Below are positions 1 to 6,476 of a stretch of DNA of 14,881 nucleotides, piece after piece. Made by a program: the position numbers and the translations under genes. The stretch is from Deltaproteobacteria bacterium. Lineage in GTDB: Bacteria; Desulfobacterota; Binatia; Binatales; Binataceae. Position 1 is the stretch's first letter. Every line of letters starts with the position of its first letter. A model generated the notes under the pieces. That model worked only from the letters and a program-made list of their open reading frames with translations. It was not told the DNA's origin and searched no databases. Where the stretch lies: NCBI GenBank assembly GCA_021780585.1, contig JAJXYM010000157.1, positions 1 through 14,881 on the forward strand. Reading direction: 5' to 3'.

Positions 1-770
1 CTCCGGCGCGCGCCGCGCCGGAGCTGGACGTCCTTTTCGCCGACGAAGAAATCATCGTCGTCAACAAGGCCGCCGGCGTCGCGGCGCATCCCGCCCCCGG
101 CCATCCGGACGGCACCCTGGTCGACGCCCTGCTCGCGCGCTTTCCCGATCTGGCCGCGCTGGCCGATCCGGACGGCGTGCGCCGCCCCGGCATCGTCCAT
201 CGCCTCGACAAGGATACCTCGGGCGTGATGGTGGTCGCGCGGACGCTGGCGGCGCGGACCGATCTGGCGCGCCAGTTCAAGGATCGCATGGTGCGCAAGA
301 CCTATCTCGCGGTCGTGCGCGGGATCGTCGCGCGCGACCGCTTCACCGTCGCCCGGCCGCTGGGCCGCCATCCGACCGAGCGCAAGCGGATGTCGGTGCG
401 CTCGCGCCAGCCGCGGGAAGCGATCAGCCAGGTCGCCGTGATCGCGCGTTTCGCCGCGCCGGACGGGGCGGCGACGCTGGTGCGCGTGCGGCCCGAAACG
501 GGCCGCACCCATCAGATTCGCGTGCATCTGGCCGCCAGCGGCCATCCCTGCCTCGGCGACGCGCTCTACGGCGGCGGGCGGGCGGATAGCGCGGGGGAAG
601 GTTTCGCGCGCCAGGCGCTGCATGCGCTGGCGCTCGAAATAACGCATCCGCGCACCGCCGAGCGGCGCGAGTTCGTGGCGCCGCCGCCCCGGGATTTCAT
701 GGCGTATTTCGCCGCGCGCGGCTTTGCCGCGGATCTGGACGCGGTGCGCCGCTGGATCGCGTTGGACTGA
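1..770 (+). CDS. rluD: RluD-family 23S rRNA pseudouridine synthase (5' end outside window)
   Basis: This enzyme isomerises uridines to pseudouridine in large-subunit rRNA. The frame is open from base 3 to the TGA at 768-770, giving about 255 visible residues. The family signature GIVHRLDKDTSG is present, with the catalytic Asp encoded at 207-209. Upstream is the typical first strand (DVLFADEEIIVVNKAAGVAAHP), and downstream are RKTYLAVVRG and the RPETGRTHQIRVHLA block that ends the catalytic core. RluD-type proteins are usually a little over 300 residues, so the missing part should hold the N-terminal S4 RNA-binding domain. Seen: the catalytic domain is complete and uninterrupted. Inferred: the RluA/RluC/RluD family is certain, but the exact paralogue and target uridines are not, because the N-terminus is missing. 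A perfect 10-bp inverted repeat at 1-23 lies inside the coding frame and probably reflects GC-rich codons. Confidence 0.9.
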   Translation, partial: PARAAPELDVLFADEEIIVVNKAAGVAAHPAPGHPDGTLVDALLARFPDLAALADPDGVRRPGIVHRLDKDTSGVMVVARTLAARTDLARQFKDRMVRKTYLAVVRGIVARDRFTVARPLGRHPTERKRMSVRSRQPREAISQVAVIARFAAPDGAATLVRVRPETGRTHQIRVHLAASGHPCLGDALYGGGRADSAGEGFARQALHALALEITHPRTAERREFVAPPPRDFMAYFAARGFAADLDAVRRWIALD

Positions 771-800
771 ATGGAGCCGGCGCCGGCGCGCCGGATCTCG

Positions 801-829
801 TTGACAGGTCCCTGCCCCTTGGTTACTTT
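801..829 (+). promoter_or_regulatory. Candidate sigma70-type promoter for rho
   Basis: A perfect TTGACA -35 box (801-806) is followed by a 17-base spacer and TACTTT (824-829), which matches the -10 consensus at its first, second and last positions. It lies 31 bases after the rluD stop in an otherwise gene-free stretch and points at rho. Transcription would start near 836, giving an untranslated leader of about 265 bases. The -35 box and spacing are strong; the -10 is mediocre. Confidence 0.55.
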
Positions 830-1101
830 CTTATTGTACTCCCGCATCGAGTGCGCCGAAGGGGACCGAATCTCGAAACTTTCCCGCCCCGGACGCCGAT
901 CGAACCAGATTCAACTGGCGGCGTCGTTTTCAAGCAGCCGAATTGGCCAAGCACGCAGGAGAACCTTGAGGCGGGTGGCGCCGGGCGTCGGCGGCGACGC
1001 CGACAGGCAGGAAAATTCACGCTACCGCTCAGCGGGCGATCCCGAACGCCTGCGGCGGAAATTTCAACATTGCGGGGATAGTGACGATGCGGGGAGGCAT
1101 T
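830..1101 (+). promoter_or_regulatory. Long rho 5' leader with a hairpin
   Basis: This is about 270 bases without a credible gene between the candidate promoter and the rho start. It contains a perfect 7-bp hairpin with a 4-base loop at 984-1001 (GGCGTCG / CGACGCC), not followed by a T tract. Long rho leaders are known in Escherichia coli, where Rho terminates its own transcription early; a similar autoregulatory role here is inferred from position and length only. A GTG-initiated frame at 851-1081 is open for 76 codons but is Arg/Pro-rich and lacks a Shine-Dalgarno sequence, so I do not call it a gene. Confidence 0.4.
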
Positions 1102-2592
1102 ATGGGTAAAGGACGAGGAGCAAGCAGAAGCGACGCCCACGAACCGCTCGAAGAGGCGCATCCGGCGCCCACGGCGATTATTCGGCCGCGCGGCCATCAT
1201 GCCGCCCATCACGCGGCGCCGCCGCCGCCGCCCGCGGAGGCTCCGGCCGAAGTGACCGGCAACGGCTCCGCGCGTCCAGCCGAAAGCCGGCCGTTCGTTC
1301 CCAATCGCCACGCGGCGGCGCCGGTGATCAGCGAAACCGGAGCGCTCAATCTGAAGGCGCTCAAAGGCGCGAAAATCACCGAACTCGCCCAGATCGCCCG
1401 CGACTACGCGATCGACGGCGCGATCAACATGCGCAAGCAGGAGATGATCTTCTCGATCCTGCAGGCGCAGGCCGCCCGCAACGGCTCGATTCTCGGCGAA
1501 GGCGTGCTCGAAATCCTGCCCGACGGCTTCGGTTTCCTGCGCGCGCCCGATTACAACTATCTGCCCGGTCCCGACGATATCTATATCTCGCCGAGCCAGA
1601 TCCGGAAGTTCAATCTGCGCACTGGCGATATCGTCTCCGGCCTGATTCGTCCGCCCAAGGAGGGCGAACGCTATTTCGCGCTGCTCAAGGTCGAATCGAT
1701 CAATTACGAGGAGCCGGAAAAGGCCCGCGACAAAATTCTCTTCGACAACCTGACGCCGCTCTATCCCGAGGAGCGGCTCAAGCTCGAATACGACCACGAG
1801 GACTACACCACCCGCATCATCGACCTGATCGCGCCGATCGGCAAAGGCCAGCGCGGCCTGATCGTGGCCGCGCCCTTCACCGGCAAAACCATGATGATGC
1901 AGGCGATTGCGAAAGCGATCGCGCACAACCATCCCGAGGTCATCCTGATCGTCCTGCTGGTCGACGAGCGGCCCGAGGAAGTCACCGACATGCTGCGCTC
2001 GGTGCAGGGCGAAGTGGTCAGCTCGACCTTCGACGAGCCGGCGACGCGCCACGTGCAGGTCGCCGAGATGGTGATCGAAAAAGCGCGGCGGCTGGTCGAG
2101 CATGGGCGCGACGTGGTGATTCTGCTCGATTCGATCACCCGTCTGGCGCGCGCCTATAACACCGTCGTCCCGCCGTCGGGCAAGATTCTTTCCGGCGGCG
2201 TCGATTCCAACGCGCTGCACAAACCCAAGAAGTTCTTCGGCGCCGCGCGCAATACCGAGGACGGCGGCAGCCTGACGATTATCGCCACCGCGCTGGTCGA
2301 CACCGGCAGCCGGATGGACGAGGTGATTTTCGAGGAGTTCAAGGGCACCGGCAACCAGCAGATCGCGCTCGACCGCCGGCTGCTCGAAAAGCGCATCTTC
2401 CCGACTATCGATATCCAGCGCTCCTCGACCCGCAAGGAGGAGCTGCTGCTGCCGCGCAGCACGCTCAACCGGGTCTGGATCCTGCGCAAGCTGCTGTCCC
2501 AGCTCAACGCGGTTGAATCGATGGAGTTCCTGCTCGACAAGATGCAGGGCACCAAGACCAACGAGGAATTTCTCGATTCGATGAATGGTTGA
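1102..2592 (+). CDS. rho: Transcription termination factor Rho
   Basis: Rho is the hexameric RNA-dependent ATPase/translocase that releases RNA polymerase from untranslated transcripts. I chose ATG 1102 (496 aa) because a strong Shine-Dalgarno sequence, GGGGAGG at 1091-1097, precedes it; GTG 1081 and ATG 1087 are in-frame alternatives. With the 1102 start, residues 1-80 are a low-complexity Ala/Pro/His-rich extension. Next come the Rho N-terminal helical domain (LKGAKITELAQIARDY), the RNA-binding cold-shock-like domain with RNP1 (DGFGFLR, about 141-147), the Walker A region (AAPFTGKT), VLLVDERPEEVTDM, Walker B (VVILLDSITRLARAYN) and the Q/R-loop block (SGGVDSNALHKPKKFFGAARN is nearly invariant). 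At 496 residues it exceeds E. coli Rho (419), mainly through the N-terminal extension. The P-loop deviates from the common APPKAGKT form. Identity is certain; only the start is open. Confidence 0.96.
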   Translation: MGKGRGASRSDAHEPLEEAHPAPTAIIRPRGHHAAHHAAPPPPPAEAPAEVTGNGSARPAESRPFVPNRHAAAPVISETGALNLKALKGAKITELAQIARDYAIDGAINMRKQEMIFSILQAQAARNGSILGEGVLEILPDGFGFLRAPDYNYLPGPDDIYISPSQIRKFNLRTGDIVSGLIRPPKEGERYFALLKVESINYEEPEKARDKILFDNLTPLYPEERLKLEYDHEDYTTRIIDLIAPIGKGQRGLIVAAPFTGKTMMMQAIAKAIAHNHPEVILIVLLVDERPEEVTDMLRSVQGEVVSSTFDEPATRHVQVAEMVIEKARRLVEHGRDVVILLDSITRLARAYNTVVPPSGKILSGGVDSNALHKPKKFFGAARNTEDGGSLTIIATALVDTGSRMDEVIFEEFKGTGNQQIALDRRLLEKRIFPTIDIQRSSTRKEELLLPRSTLNRVWILRKLLSQLNAVESMEFLLDKMQGTKTNEEFLDSMNG

Positions 2593-2611
2593 CGCGGCGT
2601 GAGCGGCGGGC

Positions 2612-2646
2612 CCGTCCGGGCGCGCGGCGGCGGGAGCGCCGGACGG
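2612..2646 (+). terminator. GC-rich hairpin after rho, no T tract
   Basis: CCGTCCGG (2612-2619) pairs perfectly with CCGGACGG (2639-2646) across a 19-base loop, 20 bases after the rho stop. No T run follows, so it is not a standard intrinsic terminator. It could be a 3' end stabiliser, a pause site or part of a Rho-dependent termination zone. The structure is visible; the function is inferred. Confidence 0.3.
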
Positions 2647-2656
2647 AATCGCGCCC

Positions 2657-2685
2657 TATGCAATGGCCGCCGCGATGCGTAATAT
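2657..2685 (+). promoter_or_regulatory. Weak candidate promoter for the rpsB block
   Basis: TAATAT at 2680-2685 is a good -10-like box. At 17 bases upstream is TATGCA (2657-2662), a poor -35. A TG pair at 2676-2677 is one base off the extended -10 position. Transcription would begin near 2692, 44 bases before the rpsB ATG. Position between two functional units makes a promoter plausible, but the sequence support is modest. Confidence 0.35.
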
Positions 2686-2735
2686 GAAAGGTTAGCGCCG
2701 CGAAACGGCAAAGCGAAAACAAAGAGAGACTCTCC

Positions 2736-3512
2736 ATGACCGAAATCAGCATGAAGCAGCTGCTCGAGGCCGGCGTCCATTTTGGCCATCAGACCAGCCG
2801 CTGGAATCCGAAGATGAAGCCTTACATCTTCGGCGCCCGCAATGGCATCTACATCATTGACCTGCAGCAGACGGTCAAGATGTTCCGCGCGACCTACGAC
2901 TTCGCCCGCGACCTCGCCGCCCAGGGCGGCACGATCCTGTTCGTCGGGACCAAGAAACAGGCCCAGGATATCGTGCGCGAGGAGGCCGAACGCTGCGGGA
3001 TGTTCTACGTCAACAACCGCTGGCTGGGCGGGATGCTGACCAATTTTCAGACCATCCGCGCCTCGATCGAACGGCTCAAGAAGCTCGAAGAGATGATGGC
3101 GGACCCGGAGATGATCCAGGCGCTCACCAAGAAAGAGATGAGCGACAACGCCCAGCAGCACGCCAAGCTGATGGCGAACCTGGCGGGCATCAAGAATATG
3201 CGCAAGCTGCCCGACGCGCTCTGGGTGATCGACACCAAGAAAGAGGAAATCGCCGTCGCCGAGGCCAATCGGCTGGGCATCCCGGTGATCGCGGTGGTCG
3301 ACACCAATTGCGATCCCGATCTGATCGCCTACCGCGTCCCGGGCAATGACGACGCGATTCGCGCGATCAAGCTGTTCACCGCCGCGATCGCCGACGCCGT
3401 GATCGAAGGCAAGCGCCTCGCCGAGGAGCGCGCCAAGGGCCTCGAGGACGAGGCCGAAGCGCCTGCGCTCGACGACGGCTCCGCGCCCGAGCCGCCGCCG
3501 CAACAGGTCTGA
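2736..3512 (+). CDS. rpsB: 30S ribosomal protein S2
   Basis: S2 is a small-subunit protein on the solvent side of the 30S head/body junction; it is added late and is needed for S1 binding. The 258-residue product starts MTEISMKQLLEAGVHFGHQ and continues SRWNPKMKPYIFGARNGIYI, the hallmark N-terminal block. It also has the VGTKKQAQDIV, NNRWLGGMLTNFQTI and PDALWVIDTKKEEIAVAEA segments and the late VDTNCDPD motif. Length is normal, with an acidic Pro-rich tail (residues about 225-258) that varies among bacteria. The ATG at 2736 is preceded by AGAGAG inside a small palindrome, GAGAGACTCTC (2724-2734), that could partly hide the ribosome binding site. It is followed by tsf, the usual partner. Identity is certain. 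Confidence 0.97.
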   Translation: MTEISMKQLLEAGVHFGHQTSRWNPKMKPYIFGARNGIYIIDLQQTVKMFRATYDFARDLAAQGGTILFVGTKKQAQDIVREEAERCGMFYVNNRWLGGMLTNFQTIRASIERLKKLEEMMADPEMIQALTKKEMSDNAQQHAKLMANLAGIKNMRKLPDALWVIDTKKEEIAVAEANRLGIPVIAVVDTNCDPDLIAYRVPGNDDAIRAIKLFTAAIADAVIEGKRLAEERAKGLEDEAEAPALDDGSAPEPPPQQV

Positions 3513-3527
3513 GGCGAAGCGATGCGC

Positions 3528-3561
3528 GGAGCGGCCCGCCGCCAGGCTTTGGCGGGGCTCC
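3528..3561 (+). promoter_or_regulatory. Hairpin in the rpsB-tsf spacer
   Basis: In the 127-base spacer, CCGCCA (3539-3544) pairs with TGGCGG (3550-3555) over a 5-base loop, and an outer GGAGC (3528-3532) pairs with GCTCC (3557-3561) across an internal loop. No T tract follows. In E. coli an attenuating structure between rpsB and tsf sets the ratio of S2 to EF-Ts; this hairpin sits in the equivalent place, so a similar role is possible but unproven. Confidence 0.35.
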
Positions 3562-3639
3562 GCCGCGAAGTCGCGCGCGCCGGCCACGGCGGCGCCAACC
3601 TGAAACAGGCATAAACGGGAGATTTCCCCGGAAACTGGC

Positions 3640-4254
3640 ATGGACGTAAACGCGAATCTGGTCAGGGAACTACGCGAGAAGACTGGCGCCGGCGTGATGG
3701 ATTGCAAGAAGGCGCTGGCCGAGGCCAAGGGCGACCTGGAAGCGGCCGTCGTCTGGCTGCGCGAGAAGGGTATCGCCGCCGCCGCCAAACGCGCCGGCCG
3801 GGTCGCCTCCGAAGGCGCGGTCGGCTCCTATATCCATGCCGGCGGCAAGCTCGGCGTCCTGCTCGAAGTCAACTGCGAGAGCGATTTCGTGGCCAAGACG
3901 CCCGAGTTCCAGACGCTCGTCAAAGAGCTCTCGATGCAAATCGCGGCGTCCAATCCGCGCAGCGTCCGGCGCGAGGAACTCTCCGCCGACGTCATCGCCC
4001 AGGAACGCCAGATTTACGCCTCGCAGGCCGCCGGCACGGGCAAGCCCGAGGCCGTGATCAACAAAATCGTCGAGGGCAAGCTGGAAAAATTCTACGCCGA
4101 GTCCTGCCTCTACGAACAGGCGTGGGTGCGAGATCCGAACCGCACGATCAAGGATTTGATCGGCGAATATGTCGGCAAGCTCGGCGAAAAGATCGAAGTC
4201 CGGCGCTTCGTGCGCTTCCAGCTCGGCGAAAACCTCGAAGCGCGCGCGGCCTGA
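3640..4254 (+). CDS. tsf: Elongation factor Ts (short single-core form)
   Basis: EF-Ts is the guanine-nucleotide exchange factor that recharges EF-Tu. The product has 204 residues. The N-terminal UBA-like domain reads LVRELREKTGAGVMDCKKAL (7-26) and GDLEAAVVWLREKG. The core contains the EF-Tu contact motif SDFVAKT (81-87), where the family has TDFVAK, and ends with LGEKIEVRRFVRFQLGE. E. coli EF-Ts is about 283 residues with a duplicated core and coiled coil; this protein matches the shorter form seen in Thermus and many other bacteria and is not truncated, since the conserved C-terminal block is intact. ATG 3640 follows GGAA at 3630-3633; another purine-rich stretch lies further upstream. It is followed by pyrH after 72 bases. 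Identity is certain. Confidence 0.96.
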   Translation: MDVNANLVRELREKTGAGVMDCKKALAEAKGDLEAAVVWLREKGIAAAAKRAGRVASEGAVGSYIHAGGKLGVLLEVNCESDFVAKTPEFQTLVKELSMQIAASNPRSVRREELSADVIAQERQIYASQAAGTGKPEAVINKIVEGKLEKFYAESCLYEQAWVRDPNRTIKDLIGEYVGKLGEKIEVRRFVRFQLGENLEARAA

Positions 4255-4326
4255 GCGAAACGGAGCGACGATTCTCATTCGCCGGCGCCGGCGGCGCGCC
4301 GCATACGCCGGAAGGAAAGACTCGCG

Positions 4327-5079
4327 ATGATGGCCGAGGCGGACAGCGACGGAAACCATACCCCCCGCTTCAGGCGCGTCCTGCTCAAGCTTTCCGGCGA
4401 AGCGCTCGCGCCGGCGCAAGGCAGCGGTATCGACGCCGACGCGCTGGCCGAAATCGCCCGTGAGGTGCGCGACGTCGCCGCGCTCAAAATCCAGCTCGCC
4501 CTGGTGATTGGCGCCGGTAATATCCTGCGCGGCAGCGAATACGAAGCGCGCGGAATGGACCGTTCGACCGCCGATCAGATGGGGATGCTGGCGACGGTGA
4601 TCAACGCGCTCGCGCTGCAGAACGCGCTCGAACAACTCAATGTGCCGACCCGCGTGCTCTCGGCGATCGAGATGCATTCGGTGTGCGAACCGTACATCCT
4701 GCGCCGCGCCATCCGCCATCTGGAAAAAGGCCGCGTGGTGATTTTCGCCGCCGGCACCGGCAATCCCTATTTCACCACCGACACGGCGGCCAGCCTGCGC
4801 GCGCTCGAAATCGGCGCCGACGTGATCCTCAAGGCGAGCCATACCGTGGACGGCGTATACGATCGCGATCCGGTGCGCGAGCCGGACGCCCATCGCTTCG
4901 ACCGGCTGACCTATATCGAGGTGCTGCAGCGCAACCTCAAAGTGATGGACTCGACTGCGATTTCGATGTGTATGGATCACCGACTGCCGATTATAGTCTT
5001 TAATTTGCGCAAGCCGGGTAATATAAAAAGGGCTGTGATGGGCGAGGCGATCGGCACCAGCGTCGGCGGCGCGGCCTGA
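4327..5079 (+). CDS. pyrH: Uridylate kinase (UMP kinase)
   Basis: PyrH phosphorylates UMP to UDP using ATP, an essential pyrimidine step, and belongs to the hexameric amino acid kinase fold family. The 250-residue product has RVLLKLSGEAL near residues 17-27 (phosphate-binding Lys and Gly), LVIGAGNILRG, the UMP-binding block MDRSTADQMGMLATVINALALQ (written in part), FAAGTGNPYFTTDTAA and the nucleotide-binding KASHTVDGVYDRDP. Residues 1-15 are a short hydrophilic extension relative to E. coli PyrH (241 aa). ATG 4330 is an in-frame alternative one codon later; the purine-rich GGAAGGAAAGA stretch just upstream serves both. It lies between tsf and frr, the most conserved arrangement for this gene. 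Identity is certain. Confidence 0.96.
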   Translation: MMAEADSDGNHTPRFRRVLLKLSGEALAPAQGSGIDADALAEIAREVRDVAALKIQLALVIGAGNILRGSEYEARGMDRSTADQMGMLATVINALALQNALEQLNVPTRVLSAIEMHSVCEPYILRRAIRHLEKGRVVIFAAGTGNPYFTTDTAASLRALEIGADVILKASHTVDGVYDRDPVREPDAHRFDRLTYIEVLQRNLKVMDSTAISMCMDHRLPIIVFNLRKPGNIKRAVMGEAIGTSVGGAA

Positions 5080-5099
5080 TCGCGGAGGCGCGGACCACG

Positions 5100-5654
5100 A
5101 TGAACGAGGATATCGAGCTGGCGCAAATGGAAATGGACGAGGCGCTCACCGCGTTCCGCGGCGAACTTGCCCGCGTGCGCACCGGACGCGCCTCAACCGC
5201 CCTGTTGGAGAATCTCCACGTAAATTACTACGGCGCGCGCACTCCCCTGCGCCAACTGGCCGGTCTCGCCGCGCCCGAACCGCGCCTGCTGATCGTTACG
5301 CCCTATGACAAGGGTGCGATGGGCGAAATCGAAAAGGCGATTCAGACCTCGGACCTCGGCCTCAATCCGATGAACGACGGCAAGGTGATTCGGATTCCGA
5401 TTCCCGAGTTGAACGAGGAGCGGCGCAAGGAGTTGGTCCGCCATATTCGCAAGGTCGCCGAGGAGTTCCGGGTCTCAATCCGCAACCATCGGCGCGACGC
5501 CAACGACCGCCTCAAGGGTCAGCATAAGGAAAAAAAGGTTACCGACGACGAGTTGCGAGCGGCTGAGGCCAGGGTCCAGACGCTGACCACCGAACATATC
5601 GAAAAGCTCGACCGGATTCTGGCCGCCAAGGAAGCGGAGATAATGGAGGTCTGA
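5100..5654 (+). CDS. frr: Ribosome recycling factor
   Basis: RRF works with EF-G to split the post-termination ribosome. The 184-residue length is exactly that expected. Domain I begins with MEMDEALTAFRGELARVRTGRAS, whose RTGRAS (about 27-32) is the conserved start of the long helix. Domain II contains YYGARTPLRQLAGLAAPEPR and VTPYDKGAMGEIEKAI. The signature DLGLNPMNDGKVIRIPIPEL, ERRKELV and the C-terminal helix ending EIMEV complete the fold. ATG 5100 is preceded by GGAGG at 5084-5088, and the gene begins 20 bases after pyrH, so the two are very likely co-transcribed. Identity is certain. Confidence 0.97.
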   Translation: MNEDIELAQMEMDEALTAFRGELARVRTGRASTALLENLHVNYYGARTPLRQLAGLAAPEPRLLIVTPYDKGAMGEIEKAIQTSDLGLNPMNDGKVIRIPIPELNEERRKELVRHIRKVAEEFRVSIRNHRRDANDRLKGQHKEKKVTDDELRAAEARVQTLTTEHIEKLDRILAAKEAEIMEV

Positions 5655-5690
5655 TCGGAGCCGCGCCGCGGCGCCGATCCGTCTCATCTG

Positions 5691-6476
5691 GTGGCCTCGT
5701 CTTTACCTTTAGCCGAATTTCCGCAGCTCGCGCTCGAGCCGGCGCGGATGCCGTGCCATGTGGCGATCGTGATGGACGGCAACGGCCGCTGGGCCAGTCA
5801 GCGCGGTCTCGCCCGCAGCGAGGGCCATCGCCGCGGCAAGGATTCCGTGCGCGCGGTGGTCGAGGCGGCGCGCGAACTGGGTATTCCATATCTGACGCTG
5901 TTCGCCTTTTCGCACGAGAATTGGCATCGGCCGGGAGCCGAAGTGCGCTTCCTGATGCAGTTGTTGCATCGCTATTTGACCACCGAACTCAAGCGGATGA
6001 TGAAGCGCGAGATCCGCGTGGTCGCTCTCGGCGACGTCGAACGGCTGCCGGCGCCGGTGCGGCGCGCGCTCGAACGGACGGTCGCGGCGACGGCCGAAAA
6101 TCGCGGGATGACGGTCGCGCTGGCGCTCTCCTACGGCGGCCGCCAGGAGATCGTCAAGGCGGCGCGGCGGCTCGCCGCGGCGGCGGCCGCTGGCCGGATC
6201 AGTCCCGATCAAATCGACGAAGCAACCGTCGCCAATGAACTAACGGTCGGCGGAATTCCCGATCCCGACTTGCTGATTCGGACTTCGGGCGAAATCCGCA
6301 TTTCGAATTTTTTCCTCTTCCAGCTCGCCTATACCGAGCTTTATTTCACTGAAACGCTGTGGCCGGATTTTCGCGAGCGCGACCTGCTCGCGGCGCTCGC
6401 GGCCTACCAGGCGCGTCAACGGCGTTTCGGCGCGCTCGACGGCGCCACGGCCGCGCCGCTCAGTGCTGCGAACTAG
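5691..6476 (+). CDS. uppS: Undecaprenyl diphosphate synthase (cis-prenyltransferase)
   Basis: UppS extends farnesyl diphosphate with eight isopentenyl units to make the C55 lipid carrier precursor used for peptidoglycan and O-antigen. The 261-residue frame begins at GTG 5691. Motifs in order are HVAIVMDGNGRWA (catalytic Asp29), GHRRGKDSV (45-53), LTLFAFSHENWHRP, SYGGRQEIV and DPDLLIRTSGE followed by RISNFFLFQLAYTELYF, all standard. No clear Shine-Dalgarno sequence precedes GTG 5691; ATG 5748 would begin only three residues before HVAIVMDG, which is shorter than usual, so I prefer the GTG. Its stop lies inside cdsA, consistent with translational coupling. The supply of farnesyl diphosphate must come from genes outside the window, as dxr is not here. 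Identity is certain; the start is less sure. Confidence 0.94.
   Translation: MASSLPLAEFPQLALEPARMPCHVAIVMDGNGRWASQRGLARSEGHRRGKDSVRAVVEAARELGIPYLTLFAFSHENWHRPGAEVRFLMQLLHRYLTTELKRMMKREIRVVALGDVERLPAPVRRALERTVAATAENRGMTVALALSYGGRQEIVKAARRLAAAAAAGRISPDQIDEATVANELTVGGIPDPDLLIRTSGEIRISNFFLFQLAYTELYFTETLWPDFRERDLLAALAAYQARQRRFGALDGATAAPLSAAN

Noticed and set aside
1..23. Perfect 10-bp inverted repeat at the window edge
   Set aside because: It is inside the rluD coding frame and built only from CG-rich codons, so chance is the simplest explanation.
851..1081. 76-codon frame in the rho leader as a possible leader peptide gene
   Set aside because: GTG start without a Shine-Dalgarno sequence, Arg/Pro-rich, no regulatory codon cluster.
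771..1109. 112-codon frame starting just after the rluD stop
   Set aside because: It overlaps the rho promoter and the rho start, has low-complexity composition and no family resemblance.
823..2220. 465-codon open frame on the - strand across rho
   Set aside because: It is a mirror of the GC-rich rho codons, runs through the rho leader, and has no recognisable domain; rho is unambiguous on the + strand.
2154..3788. 544-codon open frame on the - strand across rho, rpsB and tsf
   Set aside because: It covers three certain genes on the other strand and shows only composition-driven sequence with no family motif.
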